Shown: positions 36,162 to 48,623 of the stretch, piece after piece
Position numbering within the stretch: position 1 is the stretch's first letter
Layout of the letters: every line of letters begins with the position of its first letter
NCBI RefSeq assembly: GCF_023278565.1
Contig: NC_064681.1
Coordinates: 1,984,001-2,048,000 of the forward strand
DNA: 64,000 bases
Reading direction: 5' to 3'
Source of the DNA: Colletotrichum lupini
Lineage: Eukaryota > Ascomycota > Sordariomycetes > Glomerellales > Glomerellaceae
Made by a program: the position numbers and the translations under genes
Notes under the pieces: generated by a model
What the model was told of the DNA's origin: nothing
Seen by the model: the letters and a program-made list of their open reading frames with translations, nothing else
Databases searched by the model: none

Positions 36162-37916
36162 TCAGTCTCTCCAAAATAGTTTCCCGTTCTCTCGGAACAA
36201 GGCGGTCTCCACCAAACCTTCACCCATGGCTCCGACTCTACGAATCTGATGAACACGGTCAGACTTGCGTGTGCCACCCCAGTCACCTATAGTGTCAAGC
36301 TGAAGTAACTCCAAGCGGCAGCCTTGTCCACATATTGTCTCCCAGATCGACTTGGCAACCTCCGCGGGTGTCACCCCCGCCGCATCTGCCTCTTTCGTCG
36401 TTCCGTGTTTTCTCTGATACGCACGAGCTCTTCGTCTGCACCCGCCATCTCCAGCCCGCACTTCAAGTTCAGAATGTCGAAGTGTCAGGTAGAGATTTCG
36501 GAGGCTCCGCATCCGCCCAAGAGACTCACTTGCCTCTATCATCTCTGGTGAGCTTATTTGGAACGTAGGTACAGTGATCGTGACCGTCAGATCCTGCACC
36601 CTCATGCATGTCTTAGACAGCACGCATAAGTCCTGCGGCGCGATTCTGGGATACTCCTGCATAGAATGAGAGCCGTAGGAGGGCCGAATGCTTAGTTTGC
36701 GCAGGCATCCTCCAAATTTGGACAACGCAAACTGGACGGCTGGTGAAGGTACTCTGCCCTCGAGCGAGAGGGATGTTAAGGCTGGCATGATGGCTAGGAA
36801 CTCAACAGCGACGTCTCCACGGTTCGCGACCCCCTCCCAAGCAGGTCGGGGGTCAACGACAACTTCATTGTAGTTTAACTCTAGACTTTCGAGTTTGTGG
36901 AATCTGGCATGCGTTGTAAGCCATGGTAACTCTCCAGGACTTGCGGTCAATCTCAGATGACGCAGTGCCGCGAAGTCCGTTGCCCTGAACCACGCCATGA
37001 GCCTATCGGGATTGGTTTTCTGTAGTGTCAGAGAACGCAGTGAACCAAGCTCAGGTGACTTCAAAATCCTTGACAGATCCTTTCCAGGTATGAGACTGTG
37101 GTCGAGTATTTGCGCGATCAACGCTTGCAACTCATTCTCGAAATCTGCGTCGTATTTTCGCTTATGTCTGCCTCCGAAGAATGGTTCCAGCTTTACTGTC
37201 TTGAGATTCGGTGATAGGCCTCCGATGAGACGTAGCATAACCGATTCGTTTGTATGTGCAATGGACGTCTGGTAATACTCTTTCATAGAGATGCTATGCA
37301 ATTGGGGTGCAAGTAGAAGTGCAACATCATGCGCATTGATCGCAGCGCCTTCGCTGCAGTGAAGATCGAAACCATTGAGTTCTAGCCGACAACTTGGGTG
37401 ATGCGTGCGAATGGTTTCGAGGAGAAGAGGCGAAAAGCTGCTCTCATGTTCAATGACCATGTTGGTCAGTCCGGGCAGGGCTTCGAGCAGTCTGATCATG
37501 GGAGTCCACGCTTCGGGATCGACAAAGGCATCGCGGAGGCGTCGGTTCTCGGGCGACCTATGCTTGAAATCGAGCGAGGTTTCCTTTGGAACCGGTAGTA
37601 TCATGTGTCGATCAGGCGAGTAGAGATCACTGTGAGGGAGCGACTTGTCCAGGAAGGTCATCTTCAGGCGCCTGACATGCCTGGCGGAGTTTGTGCGTCC
37701 CAGAATTGCGAGCCAGGAATCGACATCGCGCTGTAGTCTCCGAGGATGCTTGACGAGGATGTGGATGTCGCGGAACAAGAAGCAAGCGGCGGCTGTATGA
37801 AAGGCTTTGTTGGTGAGGGAAAAGGAGGACAAATCCGGTCCGGCAATGCCGTCGAGATGCCCCGCGATGCTGATGAGAGTCTCAGCCGGAAGTATGTCCA
37901 GTATTCTCGCGGCCAT
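36162..37916 (-). CDS. F-box protein
   Basis: A single frame of 584 residues. The N-terminus carries an F-box (residues about 6-45: ILPAETLISIAGHL, then SFSLTNKAFHTAA), the surface that binds Skp1 in SCF ubiquitin ligases. The rest has irregular leucine-rich stretches (LRSLTLQKTN, LRHLRLTAS, LESLELNYNEV), which often form the substrate-binding part. A basic region near residue 500 precedes a C-terminal segment ending GKLFWRD. Such proteins are numerous and poorly conserved in filamentous fungi; the target is unknown. No intron was found or needed. It is transcribed in the same direction as the Ppm1 gene upstream, with about 700 bp between them. Confidence 0.87.
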   Translation of the reverse strand: MAARILDILPAETLISIAGHLDGIAGPDLSSFSLTNKAFHTAAACFLFRDIHILVKHPRRLQRDVDSWLAILGRTNSARHVRRLKMTFLDKSLPHSDLYSPDRHMILPVPKETSLDFKHRSPENRRLRDAFVDPEAWTPMIRLLEALPGLTNMVIEHESSFSPLLLETIRTHHPSCRLELNGFDLHCSEGAAINAHDVALLLAPQLHSISMKEYYQTSIAHTNESVMLRLIGGLSPNLKTVKLEPFFGGRHKRKYDADFENELQALIAQILDHSLIPGKDLSRILKSPELGSLRSLTLQKTNPDRLMAWFRATDFAALRHLRLTASPGELPWLTTHARFHKLESLELNYNEVVVDPRPAWEGVANRGDVAVEFLAIMPALTSLSLEGRVPSPAVQFALSKFGGCLRKLSIRPSYGSHSMQEYPRIAPQDLCVLSKTCMRVQDLTVTITVPTFQISSPEMIEASESLGRMRSLRNLYLTLRHSELEVRAGDGGCRRRARAYQRKHGTTKEADAAGVTPAEVAKSIWETICGQGCRLELLQLDTIGDWGGTRKSDRVHQIRRVGAMGEGLVETALFRENGKLFWRD

Positions 37917-38625
37917 TGTCGCTTCAGTCGCTCGGTAGATATCGCAGTCGAAACAGAAGCACTCGGCGAGGATGAAGAAGGATAATCAGAGACATCGCGG
38001 GTGGGCTTGCGTCAACAGAAGACAGAAACGTGTTGGATGAGGGAAAAAGCACCTCCTCGGGCGAGGTTGGCTCACTTGCATTGTTTGCTAGAGAAGAGTG
38101 GGTTTGGAGTCCTGATAGGGAAAGGGAAGGATTGGTTGGTGCAAGAACGCACACCAAGCCCGTCACCAACCAACGACAATCAGGAAGTCGGAAGCCGTGG
38201 GCCGGCTTCCAACCGACGCGGGAACGGAAAAGACGCCGGGCTGGGAAGGTGTTGGCCGAGATAGTTGGGTTAAACCGTCAAAGTAGGTGAGCTCTGCTTT
38301 TACAGCGACCAACTGCAGCTTGGCTGCTCAAAGTACTAATGATAGACGTGATTACCTCGGAAGAGACGACATGGGAGAGGTTCCTAGGACCACGCATGCA
38401 ACGTCCCCGTAATCATGGTGACTCGAGAGAGAACCATCAAAATCCAAGTCCGAGAAGCCAAGCAGAGCCTCAATTAGGTTGGTGACGAAGGGGGAATAAA
38501 TCATCTGTCAGAAAGGGGGGTAGCTGACAGTTCAGCGTTGGTTTGCCGGTTTGAGACACATCTCAATTAATAATGTCTCTGCTTAAGCGAAGCGGCACAG
38601 CTGTCTTGCGGCTTGCTTGGGTCAC
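37917..38625. other. Interval between F-box and Ppm1 genes
   Basis: 709 bp that should contain the F-box promoter and the 3' flank of Ppm1. No features were recognised. Confidence 0.5.
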
Positions 38626-39767
38626 TCACAACTCCCCGTCGGCATTTCCCATCGTAAATCCGGCGCCTCTCCATCCCCATGCGATAACGTAGTGGTCAGC
38701 CAACAGCTTCCACTCCTCCACTTCGTCGAGGCCCTCTAAACGGTCCACTCTCTCCTTTTCCTCACTTGGCACCCAGCTTTCCCAAATCCGTTCCACGGTC
38801 AGCGCCTTGGCATGTTCGAAGCCTGCATCGCGGAGACGCTGCGTCTGATCCTGCGGCAGCTTGTAATTCTCCAGAGTAGGCATGCGTATTCTCCTTGCTG
38901 CGAGGTTGGAGGTCATCATTTTGCCGAAAGGGTCGTCAGGCCTGATTGGTTCGTACACCACAATGGCGATATTCGGAATCTTTTGCTCAAACAAAGATAC
39001 GACTTGCTTCGTTATAGATGTCTCTAGGTAGCAGAGGCAGCATTCTGAGATGAGTAGAGTAGGAATGTCTGTTCTGATACCCGCAAGAGGTGTTGCGCCG
39101 TCTTGCACCATTTCTCGGAGATCCCGTGCATGACAATAGTATTTGTCTGACGCAGATGGCTGACAGCCCCATGAACCGTCTTCCTCGACCGAGGGGACTC
39201 CGAGGATGTTTCGCAATGGAGGGGCTGCTTGCACTATACGTGCCTTCTTGCGAACTGTGACTGAGAAGTCTATCTCATGGTAGACCAGCTGAGGCCTTTT
39301 TGCCCTGGGAAAGAGACGGAATGGGCGTGTGTCGGTGCCAGCGCCTAGTGAAATAATTTGTCTCTCATTTGAACCGGGTTGCGCACTGTCAGACTCGTCC
39401 AAGAAGCTGTCAATGAGATTATCGAGAGCAGTGGTCCTCGTATAAGTGCCTGAGATAGCGGTCAACCTCCATACTCGACGGAAGCAGACCAGAGACACGG
39501 ACCTCGATTGATGATTGGGAGTCTCCTTGGAGGGGGTCCATTGATGTTATCGACAAAGAAGTGTGCGTATGGGTCGGCGAGATATCCCACATTGACAGAA
39601 CTCAAACGTGAGCCGGCAGCGTCATCGTCAGTTCCTTGAATCGTCTGATCGTGAGTCGGGCCCGAGAATGAGGGGCCGCCGCCGGGACCTCTTCCGCGCC
39701 CGCGACCAACCCGGCCACCTCTCGCTCCGCGGAGTGAGAGCAGGTTTGGTATTGGATTTCCAGACAT
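38626..39767 (-). CDS. ppm1: Leucine carboxyl methyltransferase 1 (Ppm1), PP2A methylating enzyme
   Basis: Two exons (39767-39503, 39449-38626) give 362 residues. A glycine/arginine-rich N-terminus ([14 protein letters not shown]) is followed by the conserved [10 protein letters not shown] and [18 protein letters not shown], the latter spanning the intron. The SAM-binding motif [15 protein letters not shown] is near residues 120-135. The family motif [11 protein letters not shown] and the late [14 protein letters not shown] are present. The enzyme methylates the C-terminal leucine carboxylate of the PP2A catalytic subunit in the cytosol, controlling B-subunit assembly. The intron donor is GTCCGT, unusual, but the junction restores the family motif exactly. 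The RGG-like tail at the N-terminus is not part of the catalytic fold. Confidence 0.93.
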
Positions 39768-42035
39768 GAGGTATGTTGTTGCGGGGGAGCGGCCGTGAGG
39801 TGGAAGATGTTCCGGGAGCAGCGTTAGTGAAGTGTAGGTGCGGGTGACGTAGGAGGGAAACTGTTAGGTGGGGCATCGTAGTGCAACGCTGCGTGTCAAT
39901 CAGTGGAATAGGGTATGGCCCGTGCCCAGACGCCTCTAACGGTCCGGAGCCGACTCCGTTGTCCACTAAGGGCCGGTGCCTGGCACTCCCCGCAACGTCG
40001 TCTTCCATCTTTTGCTAAGAGTTTACGATATATCCGCAATAGTCTTCGAAACTTAGAGTAAGTTTTGAAGTTCCTATAGACTTGGTTGTCGGTTTGACTG
40101 ACTTCTTAGTCATCAAGCTTGACCAGGTACCTATGTTCCGGGCATTAGATCGCCGAAACCACTACTCACTCATACCAGACCCCCAAGCCCTTTTCAGCAC
40201 TCACCTCTCGTACGAGCATTCGGATCTGAAAACCCAAGACTTGTCGAATATGTAACATCTATCAGAGCGCTGCTTGCGAATGCCGAGGATCAGAAAGATG
40301 CAGAAGCTACCTAACACCTTTGGCGTTGAAGTGGAATGAATCACCCAGGATTGACTATTACCTGGACCGGATCCATTCATTTCTCTCTTTCCAGCCCACA
40401 CGAAAAGCGTTCTACCTGGTACCATGATTAGGAAGAATACGTCGAGAGCCAAAAGCATGATGGCATCCGATGAGTTGACAGGACCGACCACTGGTAGATC
40501 AGGATTACAAAGTCTGACACTGACTGCTCAATGACATCACATTCCGAGTCACCGAAACATACACTTTGCCAACGAAATCAAGACATGGCAGCGAGAAGAA
40601 CATCTACACAGCAATGGTACTAACACAACTGCTTACAGATCTGTCGAGCCAATTTGAGAGGAGTCTACATGCAGACACGAATGCCAGAACCTCAAAGCTC
40701 GGCTTTAATGAGTTATACTCGAATTATAATGTAGTCTTCTCGGAACGTGGTGACCAAAAGGTACAATCAACACCGAGCGTGCATGGCTCAACATTTTACC
40801 AATGAGTTGTAAGGTAGACATCGTCAACAAAAACACTTCTAAGGGGGCCAGTGTCTGAAAGAACCCCAAACCAAATGTCCGAATCCTTTCGGATATGTCG
40901 GGATTGGGCACCTAATGGCCGAATAAGCTTCAAGAACACGCGCCGCTCGTTATTCGATGGTCTGCAAACTTTCTTGGAGGGATCGTCCGATGTCACGGAT
41001 GGCATAGAGACTTTTTCGAAACCGACGAACAGAGTCCGATGCCAATCATGCAAAGATAGGATGCTACAAATTGAGAAAGGAAAGGCCAAATAACAGGTTT
41101 CAAGCAGGCGGCCTCTTCTCCCCCAAAAGACCAAATGGCGAACAGAGCCGTCACGGAATAAGGCGACGCAAGCGTCGAATATCCCAAAGTCAACAGCCTC
41201 GTAAAAAGGTCAACCTTGGCCGGGCGCCAAAACGTTGCCCTGATCTCGACGAACGAAATGGAAGAAGCAAGTGGAAAAGCGCGAGCCGGCGTGAAATTGT
41301 AGACATTGCAGGTAAGCAGGCATGCAAGCTGGCGGCACAGAAACCAAGTTCCAGCAGCCCAACAGCCCTGCCCAGCGGTACCGCTCAAAGCCAGGATGGT
41401 CATGGAATGACAACTTTATTACTTTCATAATCTTGGCTTCGATCCGGAGAATCGCTTCAATGGTCTTCGCTCTTCGTCACTCGTCGCTTGTTCCTCGCTT
41501 GTCCGAGAATCAGAGACCGTATGGCGCGGCGCATCGCCATTACTCCGTTCCACGATACCGCCCATTCCGTTGGCTGCTGGGAGGCGAAATGTCCGATGTG
41601 GAAGGATTTAGTGGGGCACGGAGAGTGGCTGTGTCAGCCTGCTGCCTGGTGGAAAGCTGCCGCTATCCACTAGGTCGTGCATCCACGCCTCCCCAAGATC
41701 CCGGGCGGCGTACTTCCCTAGGTACTGGTAAGGTAGTAATTCCTCTGCAAGGTACTTTCCTCCCCAGTGCGTCTCACGCGTCACAACAAAGTACCTCGCC
41801 CGGTAGATTGAGGTGAGGTGACCCCCCGGCGCAGGAGCTGCGCAGTGACCAGTGACATGTTCAAGTGAATCGCCGCCTAGAGCTCGTTTCTCTTTTGACG
41901 TCTGACACCCCTCCATTTCCCAACGATTCATTCTTTCCCTTCATTTTAAAAGAACCTTCAAACTCCAACATTCGTACTTTTCCCAGCATCATCAGCATTG
42001 CTGTCTTGATTTTGGGAGCCGAGCAAATCGCAAAC
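39768..42035. other. Gene-free interval upstream of the membrane-protein gene
   Basis: 2.3 kb holding two divergent promoters. Open stretches on both strands are short and without motifs. Nothing was recognised. Confidence 0.5.
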
Positions 42036-43225
42036 ATGTACACGCGGCTGCAGCACTTTGCCGACGCCGTCTACAAGAGGGCCGTCGAAGAGACTCCTCG
42101 CGAACCCCAGCTTCCCGGCTGGTCCTTTTGGGTCTTCCTCGCCGACTTCATCGTCTTCCTCCCCATCATCCTCTGGGTAAGCCTTGTCTCCCGCCTCCCT
42201 TCCGAGGCCACTTTCAGTCTGGCTCTTCATATGATGAACCCTTTATCGCTAACACATGCACTGTCTAGACATCCTACACCCTCCACCAGGTCTACCCCAT
42301 CTTCGCCATCGTCGAGGACGAGAACCCGCCCGCCTACGACCCCGTCAACCTCGCCGAAGATGAAGGCGCCATCCCCTCCGCCGGCCCCGAGGGTCGCCCC
42401 GACGGCCCCGTTCCCCAGACTAAGGTGACCGGAGGCCGCCCCACCACCGTCACCTCTTCCATCCGCTCCATCAACCGCCTCCTGACCACCTACGGCGGCT
42501 GGCGCTCAAACTTCCGCGGCTTCGGCGTTTACTTTGTCCAGGCCCTCGCGACCAACTTCCTCTTTGGCATCTTCTCCTCCTTCCTCCCGGACATCCTCGC
42601 CTCCCTCGCGACCCTCCTCTCCGCCCTCGCCCTCGTCCAGCTCTCCGCCGTCTGGGTCCACATCGTCATCACCCCCTCGAGCTCCGACTACTTCTGGAAG
42701 CGTCTCCCGCCCTTCAAGCGTACCTTTGACGCCACCGCGAAGCCCGTCGCCGCCTACTGGCTCGCGGAGCAGGTCGCCACCTGGATCCCCATCGCCGTCG
42801 GCTGGGCCCTCGGTCTCGATCTCCCCAACTTCCAGTTCGGCAAGCCCAACTCGGTCGTCTCCCAGCCCCAGAGCTCCGACGCCTGGAAGAGCATCGTCAT
42901 CACCCTCATCAGCATCGCCTTCCAGATCATCATCGTCATCCCCGCCCACGTCGTCCTCGTCCGCGTCCAGGCCTCCCTCATCCCCGAGGAGGCAAACACC
43001 ATCATCCCCTTTGACCGCTCCTTCGAGGGCAAGGTCGAGCCCCGCGTCGTCGGCGGCAAGGGCTACGCTACCATGGACGACGCCTGGAGCGGCTTCTCCC
43101 GCAACGCCTGGAAGCGCCTCGTCATCCTCTACGTCAAGATCTTTGCCGTCTCCTTTGCCGCTTTCGCGCTCATGGCCGCCGTTGTCATTCCCGAGATTAT
43201 CGTCTTCAGCAAGCTCGCTAAATAA
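42036..43225 (+). CDS. Conserved fungal multi-pass membrane protein
   Basis: Two exons (42036-42176, 42269-43225) give 365 residues. Hydrophobic segments are at about 31-60 (WSFWVFLADFIVFLPIILW and on), 140-190 (FVQALATNFLFGIFSSF, then LATLLSALALVQLSAVWVHI), 220-235, 265-290 (IVITLISIAFQIIIVIPAHV) and 335-360. A Pro/Glu-rich loop lies near 65-110. Relatives in other filamentous fungi are often labelled ubiquitin conjugating enzyme or carrier, but no UBC fold or catalytic Cys context is present (the protein is a membrane protein), so that label looks wrong. Function is unknown. Codon use is strongly biased to C-ending codons, suggesting high expression. Confidence 0.88.
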
Positions 43226-44232
43226 ACATTTGGCTAGCATATGAAATCTACAGGCGCCATATCTCTCTCAAACTCTTCGGCAATTGCACTTATGTAATCG
43301 GTTACCCCCTTCAAGGCTCGCAAGGATGCGTTGATGGGAAGAAAGCGGATAAAGCTTGATAGGCTGTAGTTGTATTTGCGCATCACCATGCACTAAATCG
43401 TCTCTTAGCTAGCCGGATAGTCTCTGCTTTGTGTCTTGTGATCACAACTCCATACCCCAAATAAAACAGATTGAACGATTGAGATCACTGCATCACCATA
43501 ATCATCATCAGAACGTGAGCAGCTAAAGTCTTTCTTTCTAGTGTCATTAAACCGTCAAATGTCTTGGGTTTCATAAGTAGTGAGGTCCTTTCGTGAACAA
43601 TACCAACTCCCCAGACAATGCAGCAGCGGCGGCGAAAAGGCAAAAAATGTTTTGCCTGGTCAGCCATTCTTCTCATCCATCCTGTATGTTCTCGTGGTGT
43701 CGGTTGTCCGCCCTCACACGCACAAAAGGGATCTCATTATTTCCCTTCGACCCTCCCCCCTCCCACGGCCACCAAAATCCTCCTTTCTTGACCGAAAATG
43801 ACAAAAGACCGCCCAGAAACTTGCTTGTCAAGCCAGAATCCAACAGCAATGCAGACCCGCCCAAACAAAAGAAAAGGAGGAAGAAGAAAATTCAACATCA
43901 AAAGAAAGAGGGAAGCCTCTTCTTTCCCAGTTCCGTAATTTGTGCTCGAGCTTGCATGTGAATCTTTTGCGAATTTCCTCGTCTTCTTCTTTTCCAGTAT
44001 ACTGACCAAGAAAATCCAAGGTGAAGAAAGGCCTCTGTGAAGAGCAAGGGGGTCTTGCCGCCGCCAGGATCAACACAGCGGGGGTATAGTGGTCTAGTCC
44101 GCACCAAGCTGTAATCTAACTTGTACGTTGTCGTGTGTCTATTCGAAGGGTGAGGGCGTATCTCCCTGTACGGTCTCTCGACGTCAGGGTGCCCCAAGGA
44201 TCAAGGGTATAACAGGGCATGCGGTATGCAAC
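43226..44232. other. Interval between the membrane-protein and kinesin genes
   Basis: 1.0 kb with the 3' flanks of convergent genes. A purine-rich run (aaaagaaaaggaggaagaagaaaa) lies near 43866-43890. No RNA gene was accepted. Confidence 0.5.
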
Positions 44233-47202
44233 TTAAGACTTCTGAGAGAAGAACCAACTGCTTCGCTTGCCGGCACTGCCCTCGTTCTGCTGGATGCTAT
44301 TGATGACAGGGATGGAAGGTCCCTGGTTATCAGCACCACCGCCACGGAGGGGTTTGGCGATGCGGCTGCCAGCACCAGAGAAGCTGAAGCCGCCCAGCGA
44401 GGGAGAGTTCAGGCCGCGAGTGCTGCCAGCCTTGGCTGCCTCTAGCCTCTCCTTGACAGCAGCAAGCTGAACCTCAAACCTATAGGGTACGAATCGTTAG
44501 CAATGGTACGGCGCAAAGCAGAAATGGACAACAGAGATTGAGAGATTGAAGGGTAGACAGAAACATGGATCGCAAGGGGGCCGTACTTGTGGTTCGCAGA
44601 AGCCATCTTCTCCTGGCTATCCTGTAGCAGGCTCTCCAAGCTCTGGATGCGCTCGTTACGAGCAATGAGTTTACGCTCAGCAATGGCCACCTCCTTCTTC
44701 AGTGCCGAGTTCTGCTCGACGAGCTGGCGCTGAACCTGAGTAAGCTGCTCAAGGTTCCTCTCCAGGAAGGCCATCTTCTTCTGTTGGGCCCGGTTGTTGG
44801 ATGAGCGGAGCACGTTATTATACTGCTCTCTTGTCTCGTCAAGCGAGATTTCGAGCTCAACCACACGTTCGCAACGGTTCTGAAGATCGCGCATAAGACT
44901 CTTCTTCATAATGTCGAACTCGGCAATCTGTTGCTGAATCGACTTGCCGTTCGCCATGGGCGCGGCGGTACCAGCCTTGACTCTCTGTTGAAGATCCTCG
45001 ATAAGAGTCTTCATCTTGGAGTTCTCGGCAGCCTTCTGGGCAATCTCGGCCTTGAGCTCATCAACAAGCTCCATGGACGTGGTCTGCTTGTTGGAGTAGG
45101 CACTCTCCAGGCGAGCCTTGATCTCCTCGACATCGTTCTCCCCAAGGTTGCGGGTCAGGAGCTCCTCGTACTCCTGCTGGAGAGCCGAGAGGCGGTCTTC
45201 GAGCTCGGCTCTGCGACGAGCATCTGCTTCGCTCGAGGAAGCACTGTAGACAGACAGCTCAGCTTGTCTAACGATTCCTTGGATCTCGACGAAGCGTGAC
45301 TTCAGAGCCTGAAGCTCATCTGGGTTGACAACCTCGCCAGTGGAGCTGACCTCGTGAAGGGCCTCCAGTTGGGAAATAGCCTCCGAGATGGCCTTCTCGT
45401 TGTCGCTGAACACATCGGCCCCTAGGTCGAAGCCAGCCATCATCTTGGCCATCTTCTCAGCCTTCTTCTTCTCCTTCTCATCGAGGACGGCACTTGTTTC
45501 CTTGGCGCTCATCTTCACGTCCAGAAGCTGCTGCTTGACCTCGTCCAGCTCCGCAGTCAGCTCGGCATTTTGCTCCTTGAGCGCATCCATGGTGATCTGC
45601 GCCTCCTTGCCCTCAAAGGTAAGTCGCTCAATCTGCATCTTGACCTCGTTCACCTCCCCGTTCAGCTTCTCATTTTCCTTCCCAGTCTTCGCATCGTGCT
45701 CCTTGAGGTAGGCAAGCTCCTCCTTGGTCTCCCGAAGAGTCTTTTCTGCTGCGTTGTACTGAGACTCCTTCTCGGCAATCTGGTCCTGGAGCTCGTTCTC
45801 CCGGCGCAGGAACTCGTCGCGCTCATCCTTGTCGAGTGGTAAGCTTGGTGTTCCTGACCGCTCGGAGATGGCTGGGGTCTCGGATCTGCTGTCGGGTAGG
45901 AGGCGGGATGGTGTTGAAGGACGAGGCGCCTTTGCTTCGGCTTTAGTCCCAGCTACGCCATCTGCGGACAAGGGGGCCACCCATCTGTCCTTAGGAACGG
46001 CCTCTCCGGCACGCCAGAGCTGAACTTCGCCTTCCAAATTTAAGAGATACGTTTCGAAAGTCGAAATTTGGCCTCTGGCCTTGCCGAGCAGTGCCTTGAG
46101 TTCGGAGGGACTGAGCTCGGCGTTGATCTTGGCCTTGTTCTTGATTGCCTTTGCACGAGTACCGAATCGGAGGGTGCCAAGGGTTTCAGCGTCGTTGTAA
46201 CTACTGGGAGAGCAATTAATGATGAGTGTTGTCCGACTGTTACCTCCCAGAGATTCTTGGAGGATACGGGTCAACTTGGAATCGCGGTAGGGGACGTGGG
46301 ATGATCTGCCGTCGGTCAAGGCGTTGATGACCATTCCGAGAGCACTCAAACTCTTGTTGATCTTCTTTGCTTCCTCCAGCGTCTGACCACTGGCGCCGGT
46401 CTTTCCAACCTTTTCGCTACCGGCCAAATCGACCAGGAAAAGCTGACCACTCTTTGCCGATCCGGTCTCGACATTCTTTTGGGTAATGGTGACGACGAAG
46501 ATGGAATGCGAGCGGGAAGATTCCTGGTTCATGTTGGTTGCAGAAACGGCTCGGGCGTTTCCACCTCTTCTCATAACCTCGTAGACTTCCTGGACGCTGG
46601 AGACATAGACCTCGAGAAGGCCCTTGACGTAGACACCGCGATTCTTTTCTTCGTGGACGGGAAGGTTGTCGTTTTGAGGCGCAAGCAAATCGCGAATCCT
46701 CTCCATGTAGATTTCCATATAACTGACTCGAACCGTGTACTCGATAGTGCTGGGACTAGACATGATACTGGCGAAGATTTGTTCGACGATACGGGGGATA
46801 ATACCTCGCCCCTCCTCGTCGTCGATGCTGGAACCCATCATGGTGTAGGACTTTCCGGCACCCGTCTGACCATAGGCAAAGACGGTTCCGTTGTAACCAT
46901 TGAGAATATCATCGACGGTCGATCGGATGGAAAAGTCGAAAATATCGGACTGCTTACACTCCATGTCGAAGACACGGTCGAAGGTGAAGGAGCCTTGGGC
47001 CTCCTTGGACTAGAGAATTATATTTGTCAACTGAGTGCCCGCACGCGCGATATCAAGCACCGAATAGAGAGGCACTTACGTCCAGAGTACATGTTTCCTC
47101 ACTGCTGAAGGAGACAATGGGCTGGCCGCCCGACGCCAGTTCCACTTTGTTCTGTGGACGGAATCGGGCGACAACCTTGATACTGTTGTTTGCGCCAGAC
47201 AT
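44233..47202 (-). CDS. kin-1: Conventional kinesin heavy chain (kinesin-1)
   Basis: Three exons, in transcript order 47202-47080, 47009-44587 and 44479-44233, give 930 residues, nearly the length of Neurospora NKin. The motor domain (about 1-330) has the P-loop GQTGAGKS (88-95), switch I NQESSRSHSIF, switch II DLAGSEKVGKTGASG and the microtubule-binding HVPYRDSKLTRILQESLGGN. A neck and hinge rich in Ser/Pro follow, then long coiled coils (about 380-830). The tail carries the IAK autoinhibition motif in SRIAKPLRGGG. It is a plus-end-directed motor for vesicle transport and hyphal tip growth. Fungal kinesin-1 usually works without light chains. The short C-terminal exon encoding the tail was placed by an AA|GTACGG donor that restores the heptad region. 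Confidence 0.96.
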
Positions 47203-48623
47203 GGTGATGGGTTTTCAGACCAAGCGAGGTCGAAGCCGGGGTCGTGAGGTTGCGATCGGGACAAGATGCTGCGAGATAGGGGGTTTTGTGGTTGCGAGGC
47301 ACTCGGCGGCCGCAGCTCGGCAACGGGGGGTTGTGTTGAAAGGACACACACAAACAAGGCGGGTGGGATGAAATGACGGTGTGCGGATGTGGAAAGGCTG
47401 CTAGAATGACATATCGCAGGTGTTGCAGGGCGATGATGCAAGGAGAACGGAACAGCGACAGCACAAACCAGCAGCAGTAGCAGCCAGAAAGGCAGTCGGT
47501 CAGAAAGCGAGAGAGGAGGGAGATGTGGGTTGTATTGTTTGGGAAACGGGTTTTGGGGGGGCTCTTGGGGGGTTGAGATGCAAATGACGGGACGCGCTAG
47601 AAATCGCGTAGAATTATTTGATGGCAGCAAGACAAAGCACAGAATGCAGGTGCAGAGGGGAAGTAAGGTCCACGGGTACCTTCCCACAGTTCCTTCAGTT
47701 CCCATGGAAAGTCACAAGTCACTGCTAAGGTGAGGTAAGGTATTCAGGCCCAAAAACAAACCAATCCCATCCTGCCATGGTCATTTCACGCTGGTCGTTT
47801 CATCCCCACCTCGTCGTCTTTCCCAAAGCACAGCCGAGGGGTCCCCGTCCCAGATGGGTAAAGTCCCCTGTTCTACTGCTGGAATGGACGGATACAGCAG
47901 AACGCATCGCCCATGCAGTGCCCAACGGGACTGGCTGCACTTGCACACTGACCATGACGGGCAGGCATGTTGGTACTACAGATGGCCCGGCGCATTGCAC
48001 ACTAATTAGAGGAACGTCCGGCCGAGCACGCGACAGAGATTTGCTGACGAGAGTTTGCACTTTGCACGGTTGACCAAGTGGACTGAGAGTTGGGGGTTGG
48101 CCTTTTGGGCGAGTCTTGTTATGGTGGACTGCTCCGCTTTCGCCTGTGAATTCATAATAAACAACTACGGGCCGCATGTTGTTCAACAGATTTGGTATTT
48201 CGCTACTCATGAGGTCACAAATGCACTTCCCACGAACTCCCCTGTAAAGCCAGATGAAGACGAACCTAACGTCACCGACGACGGGTGACTCAACGGATAG
48301 GAAAAGCAAAGCACGTCCACGAAACGCCTATCGCAACATGGGGTCGCCCCAAAAGCCACTTAGAGAGGACAGCACGAGCCGAAACGCCAAATCCCCCCAC
48401 TCCCACCTCATCGGGTACCCCAGTTGCTTAATGCGAAGAAGATCAAGACATCTGTCTGGTCAGCCCTGGGTGTAGCTCATGTCAATCTGCCCCTCGTTCG
48501 GCCCTCTAGCATCCCCTCACAGCCCAGCAGCTTATTCCTACACGAGCCATACCCTGCTGAAGTAAGGCGCGGACATTCTTGTTCATAACTGTCGTGTGTA
48601 TGTGTCGTGATAATCATGTCGAT
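47203..48623. other. Kinesin upstream region and Rad6 3' flank
   Basis: 1.4 kb. The first 500 bp next to the kinesin start are rich in pyrimidines on the minus (coding) strand, a likely 5' leader and promoter. Nothing else was recognised. Confidence 0.5.

Noticed and set aside
42506..43244. Long antisense and alternate-frame open readings over the membrane-protein gene
   Set aside because: They are Asp/Glu/Gly- or Ser/Pro-rich shadows caused by the C-ending codons of the real gene.
44080..44160. tRNA-like box A (tatagtggtctagtccg) downstream of kinesin
   Set aside because: No acceptor stem, anticodon stem or proper T arm can be formed with the following sequence.
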